Positions 53,447 through 63,945 are shown, counted from the stretch's first letter. The stretch: 64,000 nt of DNA from Cognatilysobacter xinjiangensis (GCF_014651995.1 NZ_BMXY01000001.1:1632439-1696438); one strand, 5' to 3'. Numbers and translations: made by a program. The notes: generated by a model not told the origin, from the letters alone.

Positions 53447-54688
53447 ATGCTCTATCAGATGCACGAGATCGGCCGCGCCTGGCTCGCGCCGATGACCTAC
53501 TGGGCCGATGCCATGAGCAAGGCCTTCGGCGCGCCGGGCAGCTGGCTGCACGCCATGCCCGGCTCGCAGCAGTTCTCTGCCGGCTACGAGCTGTTCTACC
53601 GGCTCGCCAAGGACTACGAGAAGCCGCGATTCGACATCCACGACGTGGAGATCGACGGCCGCGCGTTTCCCGTCGTCGAGCGCGAGGCGTTGCGCCGGCC
53701 CTTCTGCCGCCTGCTGCACTTCAAGCGCTATGCCGACGACGTGGCCGGCGTCGAGACGCTCGCGAAGTCGCCCACCGTGCTGGTGGTCGCGCCGCTCTCC
53801 GGTCACCACGCCACCCTGCTGCGCGACACCGTGCGCACGCTGCTGCGCGACCACGACGTCTACATCACCGACTGGATCGACGCGCGCATGGTGCCGGCCG
53901 TCGAAGGCCCGTTCCATCTCGACGATTACATCGCCTACGTCGAGGAGTTCATCCGCCATATCGGCGCCTCGACCCTGCACGTGGTCAGCGTCTGCCAGCC
54001 GACGGTGCCGGTGCTGGCCGCGGTGTCGCTGATGGCCGCGCGCGGCGAGGCGACGCCGAAGTCGCTCGTGATGATGGGCGGGCCGATCGACACCCGCGAG
54101 AACCCCACGCAGGTCAACGACCTCGCCACCCACAAGCCGATGTGGTGGTTCGAGACGCAGCTGATCCATCCGGTGCCGCCGCCGTATCCGGGCGCGGGCC
54201 GCCGCGTGTATCCGGGCTTCCTGCAGCACATGGGCTTCGTGGCGATGAATCCCGAGCGGCATTTCCAGTCGCACTGGGACTTCTACCAGAACCTCGTGCA
54301 GGGCGACCTCGAGGACGCCGACTCGCATCGGCGCTTCTACGACGAGTACAACGCGGTGCTCGACATGCCGGCCGAGTACTACCTCGACACCGTGCGCATC
54401 GTGTTCCAGCAGCACCTGCTGCCGAAGGGCGAATGGGAGGTGCGCGGGCAGAAGGTCGATCCGTCACGGATCACGGGCACCGCGCTGCTCACCGTCGAAG
54501 GCGAACTCGACGACATTTCCGGCCGGGGCCAGACGCGCGCGGCGCAGAAGCTCTGCCTCGGCATCCCCGATGCCGACCGCGAGCACTTCGTCGTCGAAGG
54601 CGCCGGGCATTACGGCATCTTCAGCGGCCGCCGCTGGCGCACGCAGGTATATCCGAAGTTGCGCGACTTCTTCGCCGAGCATTCCTGA
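53447..54688 (+). CDS. phaZ: Intracellular polyhydroxybutyrate depolymerase
   Basis: A 413-residue alpha/beta hydrolase that breaks down stored polyhydroxyalkanoate granules. The nucleophile box is VVSVCQPTVPV with a Cys in place of the usual Ser, characteristic of intracellular PhaZ. It opens MLYQMHEIGRAWLAPMTYWA and has DVYITDWIDARMVP and VEGELDDISGRGQTRAA (catalytic Asp), with the His in GAGHYGIFSGRRW. AAGGGG stands before the ATG. No phaC/phaA genes are in the window; PHB synthesis is implied elsewhere. Confidence 0.95.
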   Translation: MLYQMHEIGRAWLAPMTYWADAMSKAFGAPGSWLHAMPGSQQFSAGYELFYRLAKDYEKPRFDIHDVEIDGRAFPVVEREALRRPFCRLLHFKRYADDVAGVETLAKSPTVLVVAPLSGHHATLLRDTVRTLLRDHDVYITDWIDARMVPAVEGPFHLDDYIAYVEEFIRHIGASTLHVVSVCQPTVPVLAAVSLMAARGEATPKSLVMMGGPIDTRENPTQVNDLATHKPMWWFETQLIHPVPPPYPGAGRRVYPGFLQHMGFVAMNPERHFQSHWDFYQNLVQGDLEDADSHRRFYDEYNAVLDMPAEYYLDTVRIVFQQHLLPKGEWEVRGQKVDPSRITGTALLTVEGELDDISGRGQTRAAQKLCLGIPDADREHFVVEGAGHYGIFSGRRWRTQVYPKLRDFFAEHS

Positions 54689-54705
54689 CGCGATGGCAGA
54701 CACAA

Positions 54706-54738
54706 ACGAAAACGGGCGCCAAGGCGCCCGTTTTCGTT
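54706..54738. terminator. Strong bidirectional terminator between phaZ and the PadR-partner gene
   Basis: A perfect 15-base stem (ACGAAAACGGGCGCC with its complement) and a two-base AA centre carry A4/T4 tracts inside the arms. It lies in the 73-base convergent gap and can serve both genes. Confidence 0.92.
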
Positions 54739-54761
54739 TTCGCATTCCGGCATGGCGCCGG

Positions 54762-55697
54762 TCAGACCGCCTGCGCGGCGCCCGCACGCACCAGCAGATG
54801 CTTGGCGAGCTGGCCGTGCAGATAGCCGACCGCGCGTGCGAGGTGCAGCGTGGTGAACAGCAGCAGGATGCCGCCGACGAACAGGAAGGGCAGCGAATAC
54901 GGCCCGCCGCTCACCTCGACGGTGCTGCTGAAGCCGATCCAGCCCAGCGCGTCCAGCAGCACCGCGACGGGCGCGAAGATGAAGGCGAGCGCGACCGACA
55001 GCAGTGTCACCGCGACACTGAAGTAAAGGATGCCCAGCGGCAGCATCAGCAGCATGTAGACCATCGTTCCCCACGTGCGCGGGTCGGTGAACATCGCGCC
55101 GATGCGCTGCAGCACCGTGCCTTCGCGCGTGACATAGGTCGGCCTGCGCGGCATGCGCTCGCCGAGCATCACTTCCACCAGCCGCCCCTCGACGAGCGAG
55201 AGCACGCGCACCGAGCCGAGGAACAGGATCAGGAACGGGATGCCGATGATCAGCACCGACAGCCCCACCGACATCGATGCGCCGGTGACGATCCAGGTGA
55301 AGTAGAAGATGCCGGTCGCCATCGACAGCAGCATGTAGAACAGCGCGGCATACGTGCGCGGCTCCAGCGCGACGCCGAAGAAGCGGCCGAGCGGCGTGCG
55401 CGGCTTGCGCGGCTTCGGGGGCTGCAGCGCGGTCTGCACGCGGGCTTCGGTGTCGCGGTAGATGTCGGCGACCTCGTCGGGCGCACCGTAGCTGCCCGCC
55501 ACCTCCGCGATCACCTCCGCCTCGGAGCGGCCCGGATTGGCCGCCATCTCCGAGCGCAGGTAGTCCTCGGCGTCGTAGAGCGCGTCCTGCACCAGGGCGG
55601 GGTCGGCACCGGCGAGCGCAGCGCGCAGGCGGTCGAGGTAGTCGGCGATGGTGGCCGGCGCACGCAGCGGGTCGGCTTGGAAGTGGGCGGCGTTCAT
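54762..55697 (-). CDS. DUF1700/HAAS-domain membrane protein with sensor region, PadR-linked
   Basis: A 311-residue protein. The N-terminal soluble domain (about 15-95) is a helical HAAS/DUF1700-like module (YLDRLRAALAGADPALVQDALYDAEDYLRSEM, then EVIAEVAGSYGAPDEVADIY). Two paired membrane blocks follow (about 115-175 and 205-300) with the Sensor (PF13796-like) pattern ILYFSVAVTLLSVALAFIFAP. Ribosome site GGGGAG eight bases upstream. The ATG overlaps the PadR stop by four bases, so it is PadR-coupled. Such pairs are thought to sense the cell envelope; the function is unproven. Confidence 0.82.
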   Translation of the reverse strand: MNAAHFQADPLRAPATIADYLDRLRAALAGADPALVQDALYDAEDYLRSEMAANPGRSEAEVIAEVAGSYGAPDEVADIYRDTEARVQTALQPPKPRKPRTPLGRFFGVALEPRTYAALFYMLLSMATGIFYFTWIVTGASMSVGLSVLIIGIPFLILFLGSVRVLSLVEGRLVEVMLGERMPRRPTYVTREGTVLQRIGAMFTDPRTWGTMVYMLLMLPLGILYFSVAVTLLSVALAFIFAPVAVLLDALGWIGFSSTVEVSGGPYSLPFLFVGGILLLFTTLHLARAVGYLHGQLAKHLLVRAGAAQAV

Positions 55698-56122
55698 GCG
55701 GAATCTCCCCGGAGATCGGTCGTATCGGAAAGGTCGGAGGAAGGGGCGGTGGCGAGCGGGCCGAGCACGGCGTCGACCGAGTCGCGGGTGCCGCGCCAGG
55801 CGGCGGCCCAACGCTGGAGCACGGCGCGGCCGCCGTCGTTGATGCGGTAGTAGCGGCGCGGCGGGCCGGACACGGACGGCTCGACGAAGCTCTCGAGCAG
55901 CCCCCCGCCTTCCAGCCCGCGCAGCACGGGATAGAGCGCGCTCTGCTTGCCCGAGAGCACGCCTTCGAGCTGCTCCAGCCGCTTGGCGATCTGGTAGCCG
56001 TACATGGGCTCGCGGGCCTCGCCCAGCACGGCGAGCAGTGCCAGCGAGACGGTGCCGGCGCTCAGCTCCTTCTGGAATTTGCGCAACTGCTGGTCGGGAT
56101 CGGTAAGGGGTTCGGCTGACAT
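55694..56122 (-). CDS. PadR-family transcriptional regulator
   Basis: A 142-residue regulator with the PadR winged helix (about 22-110): SLALLAVLGEAREPMYGYQIAKRLEQ, SALYPVLRGLEGGGLLES and PRRYYRINDGG are diagnostic. The short C-terminal part is the dimer region. It overlaps the membrane partner gene by four bases, a common PadR/HAAS arrangement where the regulator represses the pair. A direct repeat about 60-85 bases upstream is a candidate operator. Confidence 0.93.
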   Translation of the reverse strand: MSAEPLTDPDQQLRKFQKELSAGTVSLALLAVLGEAREPMYGYQIAKRLEQLEGVLSGKQSALYPVLRGLEGGGLLESFVEPSVSGPPRRYYRINDGGRAVLQRWAAAWRGTRDSVDAVLGPLATAPSSDLSDTTDLRGDSA

Positions 56123-56182
56123 GGCGGAGGCTCACCCTGGGTACGACTTCAATGTAGTGCGAAGTCCGATATACCGAACCTG

Positions 56183-56208
56183 CCATTGGTCATAACCACC
56201 ATTGTCAT
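56183..56208 (-). promoter_or_regulatory. Direct repeat CCATTGGTCAT/CCATTGTCAT upstream of padR
   Basis: Two near-identical copies with a 16-base period lie 61-86 bases before the padR start codon. On the minus strand they overlap a plausible -35 (TTATGA), which is followed 16 bases on by TATATC (56168-56173) as a -10. This is a candidate autoregulatory site; the opposite strand leads to the isomerase gene. Confidence 0.4.
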
Positions 56209-56273
56209 GGCCGCCCGCGTGCAGCCACCGGCCGGCTCCGACAGAATCGGTCGACATTTCCGGGGAACCCGCC

Positions 56274-57203
56274 ATGCCGAAGCTGCGCACGATCGTCGTC
56301 CCGCTGTCCCTCGTCCTTGCCTGCCTGGACGCGCAGGCCGCCGGACCCGCCGCTCCCGCCAAGCCGCGCTCGATGCAGGAGATCCTCGACGCCTCGACGC
56401 CCGCCGACTGGCGGCGCCCGGCGCCCGAGGACACGCTGTACATGGACCTCGCCGACGGCCATCGCGTGGTGATCGAGCTCGCGCCCGCGCTGGCGCCGCA
56501 GCACGTCGCCAACGTGCGCACCTTCGCGCGCGAGGGCTACTGGAACGGCCTGTCGATCGTGCGCTCGCAGGACAATTTCGTCGTGCAATGGGGCGACCCG
56601 GAAGAGGACGCCAAGAAGCGCAAGCCGATCGGCAGCGCGAAGGCCAAGCTGCCGGCGGAGTTCACCAGCCGCGATGCCGCGCTGGCCAAGGGCTGGACGC
56701 GCCTTCCCGACGTCGACGGCTGGGCGCCGGAGGTCGGCTTCGCGGCGGGCATGCCGGTGGGCCGCGATCCGAAGGCCGGCACCTACTGGATGGCGCACTG
56801 CTACGGCGCGGTGGGCGCCGGCCGCAACGAGGCCGCGGACTCCAGCGACGCGACCGAGCTCTACGTGGTGACCGGCCAGTCGCCGCGCCAGCTCGACCGC
56901 AACATGTCGATGGTCGGCCGCGTCGTGCAGGGCATGGAATGGCTGTCGACGATCCCGCGCGGTACCGGACCGCTGGGCTTCTTCGAGAAGCCGGAGCAGC
57001 GCGTCGCGATCAGGTCGATCCGCCTGGCGAGCGACGTGCCGGCCGCCGAGCGCACCGAGGTCGAGCTGCTGCGCACCGACAGCCCGTTGTTCGCCGAGCT
57101 GGTGGAAGCGCGCCGCAACCGTCGCGATGCGTTCTACAAGGTGCAGGCCGGGCACATCGACCTGTGCAACGTGCCGCTGCCCGTGCGCGACGCGAAGCGC
57201 TGA
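56274..57203 (+). CDS. Cyclophilin-type peptidyl-prolyl isomerase, secreted
   Basis: A 309-residue protein with a signal peptide (MPKLRTIVVPLSLVLACLDAQA) and a cyclophilin-like domain (about 55-245): YMDLADGHRVVIELAPALAPQHVANVRTFAREGYWNGLSIVRSQDNFVVQWGDP resembles the prolyl-isomerase core. The domain is interrupted by a long insert (about 120-175) compared with plain PpiA, and the C-terminal 60 residues are extra. The catalytic Arg is probable but the region is divergent, so activity is inferred. It is convergent with motB with no gap (57203/57204). The ATG at 56274 is preferred over 56202 because of the signal peptide. Confidence 0.85.
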   Translation: MPKLRTIVVPLSLVLACLDAQAAGPAAPAKPRSMQEILDASTPADWRRPAPEDTLYMDLADGHRVVIELAPALAPQHVANVRTFAREGYWNGLSIVRSQDNFVVQWGDPEEDAKKRKPIGSAKAKLPAEFTSRDAALAKGWTRLPDVDGWAPEVGFAAGMPVGRDPKAGTYWMAHCYGAVGAGRNEAADSSDATELYVVTGQSPRQLDRNMSMVGRVVQGMEWLSTIPRGTGPLGFFEKPEQRVAIRSIRLASDVPAAERTEVELLRTDSPLFAELVEARRNRRDAFYKVQAGHIDLCNVPLPVRDAKR

Positions 57204-58331
57204 TCAGCGCGTGACCACCGGCGGCGGCGCGTGCTCCGGCGCGCGCCGCGGCATGCGCGCGTTCGCGGCCTCGAGCGCGGCGCGCGTGGCGTCGGCGGTG
57301 CTGCCGGCGTTCGCGGCGGGCGGCGCCACCGCTACGGTCGCGGGTGCCGCTGCAGCCGGCGCAGGCGCCCCCGCGCGCGGCGTGTTGTCCAGCGACTTCG
57401 GCAACGGCGGCGGATCGTCCGGACGGCCGTCGTGCGCCGCGCGCGGTGCGTCGCTCTCGGCCGCGATGCGTTCGGCTTCCTGGCTCAACACCACGAGGCT
57501 GATGCGACGGTTCTTCGGGTCGGCCGGGTCGTTTCGGTTCAGCGGCACCGACTGCGCCAGCCCGACCACGCGCGCGAGCTTGTCCTCGTGCATGCCGCCC
57601 TGCAGCAGCGCGCGGCGCGCCGCATTGGCGCGGTCCGCCGACAGCTCCCAGTTACTGTAGCCGACGCGTGCGGCATAGGCCGCCGTGTCCGTGTGGCCGG
57701 CAATCGCGACGCGGTTGGGCACCTCGTCCACGTACTTCGCCAGCTCGATCAGGATCTGCTTCGTATAGGGCTTCAGCGTCGGCGACCCGAGGTCGAACAT
57801 CGGGCGGTTCTGCGCGTCGATAATCTGGATTCGCAGTCCCTCGGGCGTGATGTCGATCAGCAGCTGGTCCTTGAACGGCTTGAGCGCCTGGCTCTGGCCG
57901 ATGGCCTTCTCCAGCATCTGCCGCAGCACTTCGAGCTTGCGCTTGTCCGCGCGCTCCAGCGCCTTGCGCGCCTCCTCGTCGGCCGTCTTGCCGCTGCCCA
58001 CGCCGGGGATTCGCGCATCGCCCGCGCCCGGCGGATTGCGCACCTGCTGGAACATCTTGATCGGCGAGTCGCCGGCGCCGCCGGGGCCCATCTTGCCCTG
58101 CACCATCGTGCTGGTGCGGCCCTGCACGGCGCTGGGGTTCTTGAAGTAGTCGGCGATGCCGCCGAGCTGCTCCTGCGGCATCTGCGCGACCAGCCACATC
58201 ACCATGAAGAAGGCCATCATCGCCGTCACGAAGTCGGCGTAGGCCACCTTCCACGAGCCGCCGTGGTGCCCGCCGCCGCCCTTCTTGCGGCGCTTGATGA
58301 TGATGATCGGGGCTTGCGGCTGCGCAGCCAT
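57204..58331 (-). CDS. motB: Flagellar motor stator protein MotB
   Basis: A 375-residue stator protein. The single membrane helix (about 30-50) has the proton-binding Asp33 in VAYADFVTAMMAFFMVMWL. The periplasmic part ends in the OmpA/MotB peptidoglycan-binding domain (about 195-290) with GHTDTAAY, SNWELSADRANAARRAL and RNDPADPKNRRISLVV. The tail (about 300-375) is Ala/Pro-rich and disordered, longer than E. coli MotB (308). MotA lies three bases upstream. Confidence 0.96.
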   Translation of the reverse strand: MAAQPQAPIIIIKRRKKGGGGHHGGSWKVAYADFVTAMMAFFMVMWLVAQMPQEQLGGIADYFKNPSAVQGRTSTMVQGKMGPGGAGDSPIKMFQQVRNPPGAGDARIPGVGSGKTADEEARKALERADKRKLEVLRQMLEKAIGQSQALKPFKDQLLIDITPEGLRIQIIDAQNRPMFDLGSPTLKPYTKQILIELAKYVDEVPNRVAIAGHTDTAAYAARVGYSNWELSADRANAARRALLQGGMHEDKLARVVGLAQSVPLNRNDPADPKNRRISLVVLSQEAERIAAESDAPRAAHDGRPDDPPPLPKSLDNTPRAGAPAPAAAAPATVAVAPPAANAGSTADATRAALEAANARMPRRAPEHAPPPVVTR

Positions 58332-58334
58332 GGC

Positions 58335-59195
58335 TTAACCCTTGGCCGCCTTCAGGTCGGCCTCGAGGTCCTGGAACGACGGGCGCACTTCCGAGAACAG
58401 CAGCTTGCGCGCGAACTCGATGGCCACGCTCGGCGCGTAGCCGCGCAGCGAGGCCACCAGCGCCATCTTCACCACTTCGAAGGCCTTGCCGTCCTCGTGC
58501 GCGCGGTTCTCCATCGCGCTCGCGATCGGGCCGACGAAGCCGTAGGACACCAGGATGCCGAGGAAGGTGCCGACCAGCGCGGACGCGACCTTCTCGCCGA
58601 TCTCCGCCGGCGCGGCGCTGCCCACGATCGACATCGTGTTGATGATGCCGAGCACCGCGGCGACGATGCCGAAGCCCGGCAGCGCGTCGCCCACCTTCTG
58701 CACCGAATGCGCGGGCTCAAGCGCCTCGTGGTGATGCGTCTCGAGTTCGTACTCGAGCAGCGACTCCAGCTCGTGCGGCGCCATGTTGCCGCCCACGATC
58801 AGGCGCAGGCAGTCGGTGATGAAGTCGAGCATGTGATGGTCGGCGAGGACCTTCGGGTACTTCTGGAAGATCGAGCTTTCCTGCGGCTGCTCGATGTGCG
58901 CTTCGATGGCCATCATGCCTTCGCGGCGCATCTTCACCAGCAGCTCGTAGATGAGCTTGAGCAGGTCGACGTAGTCCTCGCGCTTGTACTTCGGGCCCTT
59001 CATCACGCCCTTGATACCGGCGAGCGAGGCCTTGATCACCTTGATCGGCGTGGCGATCACCCACGAACCCAGCGCGGCGCCGCAGATCACCACGATCTCG
59101 TTGACGTGCCAGAGGGCGAGCAGCTTGCCGCCCACCATCATGAAACCGCCGAGCACGCTGGCGATGACGACGACGGCGCCGATGATCAAGTACAT
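58335..59195 (-). CDS. motA: Flagellar motor stator protein MotA
   Basis: A 286-residue inner-membrane stator with four helices. The start MYLIIGAVVVIASVLGGFMMVGG, the cytoplasmic loop charges, and the PGFGIVAAVLGIINTM and GTFLGILVSYGFVGPIA helices are canonical for MotA of the 4 A5 stator group. It feeds H+ flow to the motor. A sigma-28 type promoter lies 45 bases upstream. motAB is the only flagellar operon in the window. Confidence 0.97.
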   Translation of the reverse strand: MYLIIGAVVVIASVLGGFMMVGGKLLALWHVNEIVVICGAALGSWVIATPIKVIKASLAGIKGVMKGPKYKREDYVDLLKLIYELLVKMRREGMMAIEAHIEQPQESSIFQKYPKVLADHHMLDFITDCLRLIVGGNMAPHELESLLEYELETHHHEALEPAHSVQKVGDALPGFGIVAAVLGIINTMSIVGSAAPAEIGEKVASALVGTFLGILVSYGFVGPIASAMENRAHEDGKAFEVVKMALVASLRGYAPSVAIEFARKLLFSEVRPSFQDLEADLKAAKG

Positions 59196-59239
59196 CCCTG
59201 TGACTCCTGCAACGCCCGGGGGAAAGGCGGACGCCCGAT

Positions 59240-59266
59240 CTATCGGCCCGCGGGCGATGGTCTTGA
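59240..59266 (-). promoter_or_regulatory. Sigma-28 (FliA) promoter of motAB
   Basis: Read on the minus strand: TCAAGACC, 11 bases, then GCCGATAG. The FliA consensus is TAAAGTTT-N11-GCCGATAA, so the -10 matches 7 of 8 and the spacing is exact. It ends 45 bases before the motA start codon, where a late flagellar promoter is expected. Confidence 0.85.
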
Positions 59267-59387
59267 GCGGCGCTTCACGCGCCGCTCACGGCGTGGGGCC
59301 GAGCGGCCGTGGCGGCAGCTCGTTGCCGCTCCGATCACGACGGCCGCCGGAGGATCGGTGCAGCTACTTCCGCAGGAGCGACCGACC

Positions 59388-59966
59388 ATGAACCGACCCA
59401 CGCACACGGGCCCGAACCGCGACGCCGGTGCCCGCCTCTACGAGAACATGCCGTCCGTCACCGACCACGGCGGCGGGCGTTCGCCGCACGACGATTCGTT
59501 CGGCCCGCCGGAGATCGGCGGCCCGCAGGAGCCGCGCTACGGCCAGGACCTGCGCGAGGGCGAATCCCGCGCGCTCGACCAGTCGACCCGCCGCGCCATG
59601 CACGGTTCGGGGCGCCGCGGCCCCAAGAACGCCACGCGCTCGGATTCGCTGATCGCCGAGGAGCTCAACGAGCGCTTCACCGACGACGAGCTGCTGGACG
59701 CCAGCGAGATCCTGCTGCGTTCGGAAGACGGCCACGTGCTGCTGACCGGCAACGTGCCGGAGCGCTGGATGAAGCACCGCGCCGAGGACATCGCCGAATC
59801 GGTGCGCGGCGTGGTCGACATCGACAACCGCATCCGCGTCGACGACGGCACCGCCTCGTTCGGCACCGGCGGCGCGGTGCGCGCCGGCAACAGCCAGCCG
59901 GGCAGCGGCTTCTCGAGCTCGCCGCCGAACGCCGATTGGCAGCCGCCGGAGGAGCGCGCCGAGTAA
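59388..59966 (+). CDS. BON-domain protein
   Basis: A 192-residue protein. Residues about 1-80 are polar, Gly/Arg/Asp-rich and disordered. The BON domain (about 85-150) shows LIAEELNERFTDDELLDASEILLRSEDGHVLLTGNVPERWMKHRAEDIAESVRGVVDIDNRIRV, though a Gly/Ser-rich tail follows rather than a second BON. No signal peptide is visible, so it may be cytoplasmic, unlike OsmY. GCAGGAGCG nine bases before the ATG is the ribosome site. BON domains bind membranes or phospholipids; the role here is unknown. Divergent from motAB. Confidence 0.85.
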   Translation: MNRPTHTGPNRDAGARLYENMPSVTDHGGGRSPHDDSFGPPEIGGPQEPRYGQDLREGESRALDQSTRRAMHGSGRRGPKNATRSDSLIAEELNERFTDDELLDASEILLRSEDGHVLLTGNVPERWMKHRAEDIAESVRGVVDIDNRIRVDDGTASFGTGGAVRAGNSQPGSGFSSSPPNADWQPPEERAE

Positions 59967-59987
59967 TCCGACGCGACCGGAAACGAA

Positions 59988-60014
59988 AACGCCCGCATCG
60001 CTGCGGGCGTTTTT
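59988..60014. terminator. Bidirectional intrinsic terminator between the BON and TonB-receptor genes
   Basis: ACGCCCGCA and TGCGGGCGT pair around a four-base loop. T5 follows on the plus strand and TTTTCG on the minus strand, so both convergent genes can use it. Confidence 0.9.
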
Positions 60015-60035
60015 CGTTACGGGCGACCGACGAGC

Positions 60036-62456
<2,421 letters not shown>

Positions 62457-62520
62457 CTGTGAATTCCCCGTTGGTTGATCCGTCGGCGCGAATGTAGGCG
62501 TCCCGTACCTCCGCGTCCAT

Positions 62521-62539
62521 GCGCGTCCGACGGACGCGC
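62521..62539. promoter_or_regulatory. 19-base inverted repeat upstream of the TonB receptor
   Basis: GCGCGTCCG, one base (A), then CGGACGCGC: perfect 9-base arms, 65 bases before the receptor start codon. Odd-length symmetry and place fit an operator of a dimeric repressor; no regulator is adjacent. Confidence 0.45.
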
Positions 62540-62637
62540 GACGGTGAACCGCTCAGCACGCATGCGTTTTGCCATCACGCGGCCTTTGCCGGCCGCTGCC
62601 TAGCCTCGTTCTCGAGTCCTAGAGCGGAAGCCCGACC

Positions 62638-62937
62638 ATGCCCGTGATGCGTATGCGAGTGACCGGCAGCGACGATCATGCCCGCGCCATCAGCAACCTG
62701 CTGCAGAGCATCGATGGCATCGAGCACGTCGAGGAAGTCGCCGACCTGATGCCGCGCATGGATGCCGATTCGAGCTCCGCCGGCCTGCCCGACGACGAGG
62801 GCCCCGGCGTGCACGAACTCGAGATCGAAGCCGGCAACGACCACACCGTGCGCCGCGTGCGCGACGCCGTAGAGGCGCTCGCGTACGACCTCGACGTGTT
62901 CGTCGAGTTCGAGCACGACGGCGACTGGAACAGCTGA
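62638..62937 (+). CDS. Conserved-looking small acidic protein, hypothetical
   Basis: A 99-residue acidic protein. It opens MPVMRMRVTGSDDHARAISNLLQSIDGIEHVEEVADLM, a beta-alpha-beta-like start resembling ferredoxin-fold or HMA/ACT modules, and closes with a charged strand (VRDAVEALAYDLDVFVEFEHDGDW). I recognise no family. The codon use and the AGAGCGGAAG ribosome-like site before the ATG support it. It is divergent from the TonB receptor. Confidence 0.75.
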   Translation: MPVMRMRVTGSDDHARAISNLLQSIDGIEHVEEVADLMPRMDADSSSAGLPDDEGPGVHELEIEAGNDHTVRRVRDAVEALAYDLDVFVEFEHDGDWNS

Positions 62938-63045
62938 GGCGGCGATGGCGCGGCCGTCGGCCCGACGCGAAGCAGCCCGGCGGCATGACCGCCGCATGCC
63001 GCGCGATCCCGCGCGCGTGTACGGCCCGAACGGCGGAGCTTGACC

Positions 63046-63945
63046 ATGCACGGCCGACCGCACGAGATCCTGCTGTCGGACCGAACGCCCCGGACGTCCG
63101 CGTTCCTTTCCACCGCGCCCGCCGTTTTCGGCAGCGGCGTGCCCGCCGTCGACGGCATCCGCATCGGCATCGGCGGCTGGACCTACGCGCCGTGGCGGCA
63201 CACGTTCTATCCGCCCGGCCTGGTGTCCCGTCGCGAGCTGGAATACGCGAGCCGGCGCTTCTCCACCATCGAGATCAACGGCACCTTCTACGGTGCGCGC
63301 CGCGCGTCCGAATATGCGCAGTGGCGCGAGCAGACGCCGCCCGGCTTCGTGTTCTCCGTCAAGGCGCCGCAGCACATCACCCAGCGCGGGCCGCTGGCCA
63401 GGTGCGGCAAGGCGGCCTGGGCCTTCCTCAACGGCGGGCTGGCCGAGCTCGGCGATCGCCTCGGCCCCGTTCTATGGCATATGCCGCCGAGCCGCCTGTT
63501 CGACCCCGACGACCTCGCCGCATTCCTCGACCTGCTGCCGCGCACGCTCGACGGGCGCCCGCTGCGGCACGTCATCGAACCCAGCCATCCCAGCTTCCTC
63601 GATCCGCGCTACGTCGAGGTCGCGCGCAGCTTCGGCGCGGCCACCGTTTTCACCGATGCGCCGGACATGCCGGCCTTCGGCGACGTCACCGGACGCGTCG
63701 TCTACGTGCGGCTGATGCGTTCGCGTGTCGAGACGCATGACGGCTATGCCGCGGACGAACTGGATGCCTGGCTCGACCGCGCGAAACTGTGGTCGGAAGG
63801 CGGGGAGCCGGACGACGTTCCGCGCATCACCGCGCCGGCTGCGCCGTTAGGGCAGCGGGAGGTGTACGTCTACTTCATCGGCGGTGCGAAACAGCGGAAC
63901 CCCGCTGCCGCCATGGGGATGATTTCGCGGCTGTTGCGCCGCTGA
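63046..63945 (+). CDS. DUF72 family protein (TIM-barrel, YecE-like)
   Basis: A 299-residue protein of the DUF72 (YecE) family. Motifs: RIGIGGWTYAPWRHTFYPPGL, FSTIEINGTFYGARR, FVFSVKAPQHITQRG and a C-terminal VYVYFIGGAKQRNPAAAMG. These are TIM-barrel proteins of unknown reaction, often linked to sugar or nucleic acid metabolism. GGAG eight bases before the ATG fixes the start at 63046; a TTG at 63040 is possible. A 33-base part of its 3' end is repeated exactly after the gene, at the window's edge. Confidence 0.92.
   Translation: MHGRPHEILLSDRTPRTSAFLSTAPAVFGSGVPAVDGIRIGIGGWTYAPWRHTFYPPGLVSRRELEYASRRFSTIEINGTFYGARRASEYAQWREQTPPGFVFSVKAPQHITQRGPLARCGKAAWAFLNGGLAELGDRLGPVLWHMPPSRLFDPDDLAAFLDLLPRTLDGRPLRHVIEPSHPSFLDPRYVEVARSFGAATVFTDAPDMPAFGDVTGRVVYVRLMRSRVETHDGYAADELDAWLDRAKLWSEGGEPDDVPRITAPAAPLGQREVYVYFIGGAKQRNPAAAMGMISRLLRR
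63877..63909 (+). repeat. Exact 33-base repeat, copy 1 (inside the DUF72 gene)
   Basis: ATCGGCGGTGCGAAACAGCG and its continuation through CGGAACCCCGCTGCC, within the codons for IGGAKQRNPA, recur 91 bases later. The unit includes a CAGCGG-AACC-CCGCTG hairpin. Confidence 0.8.
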
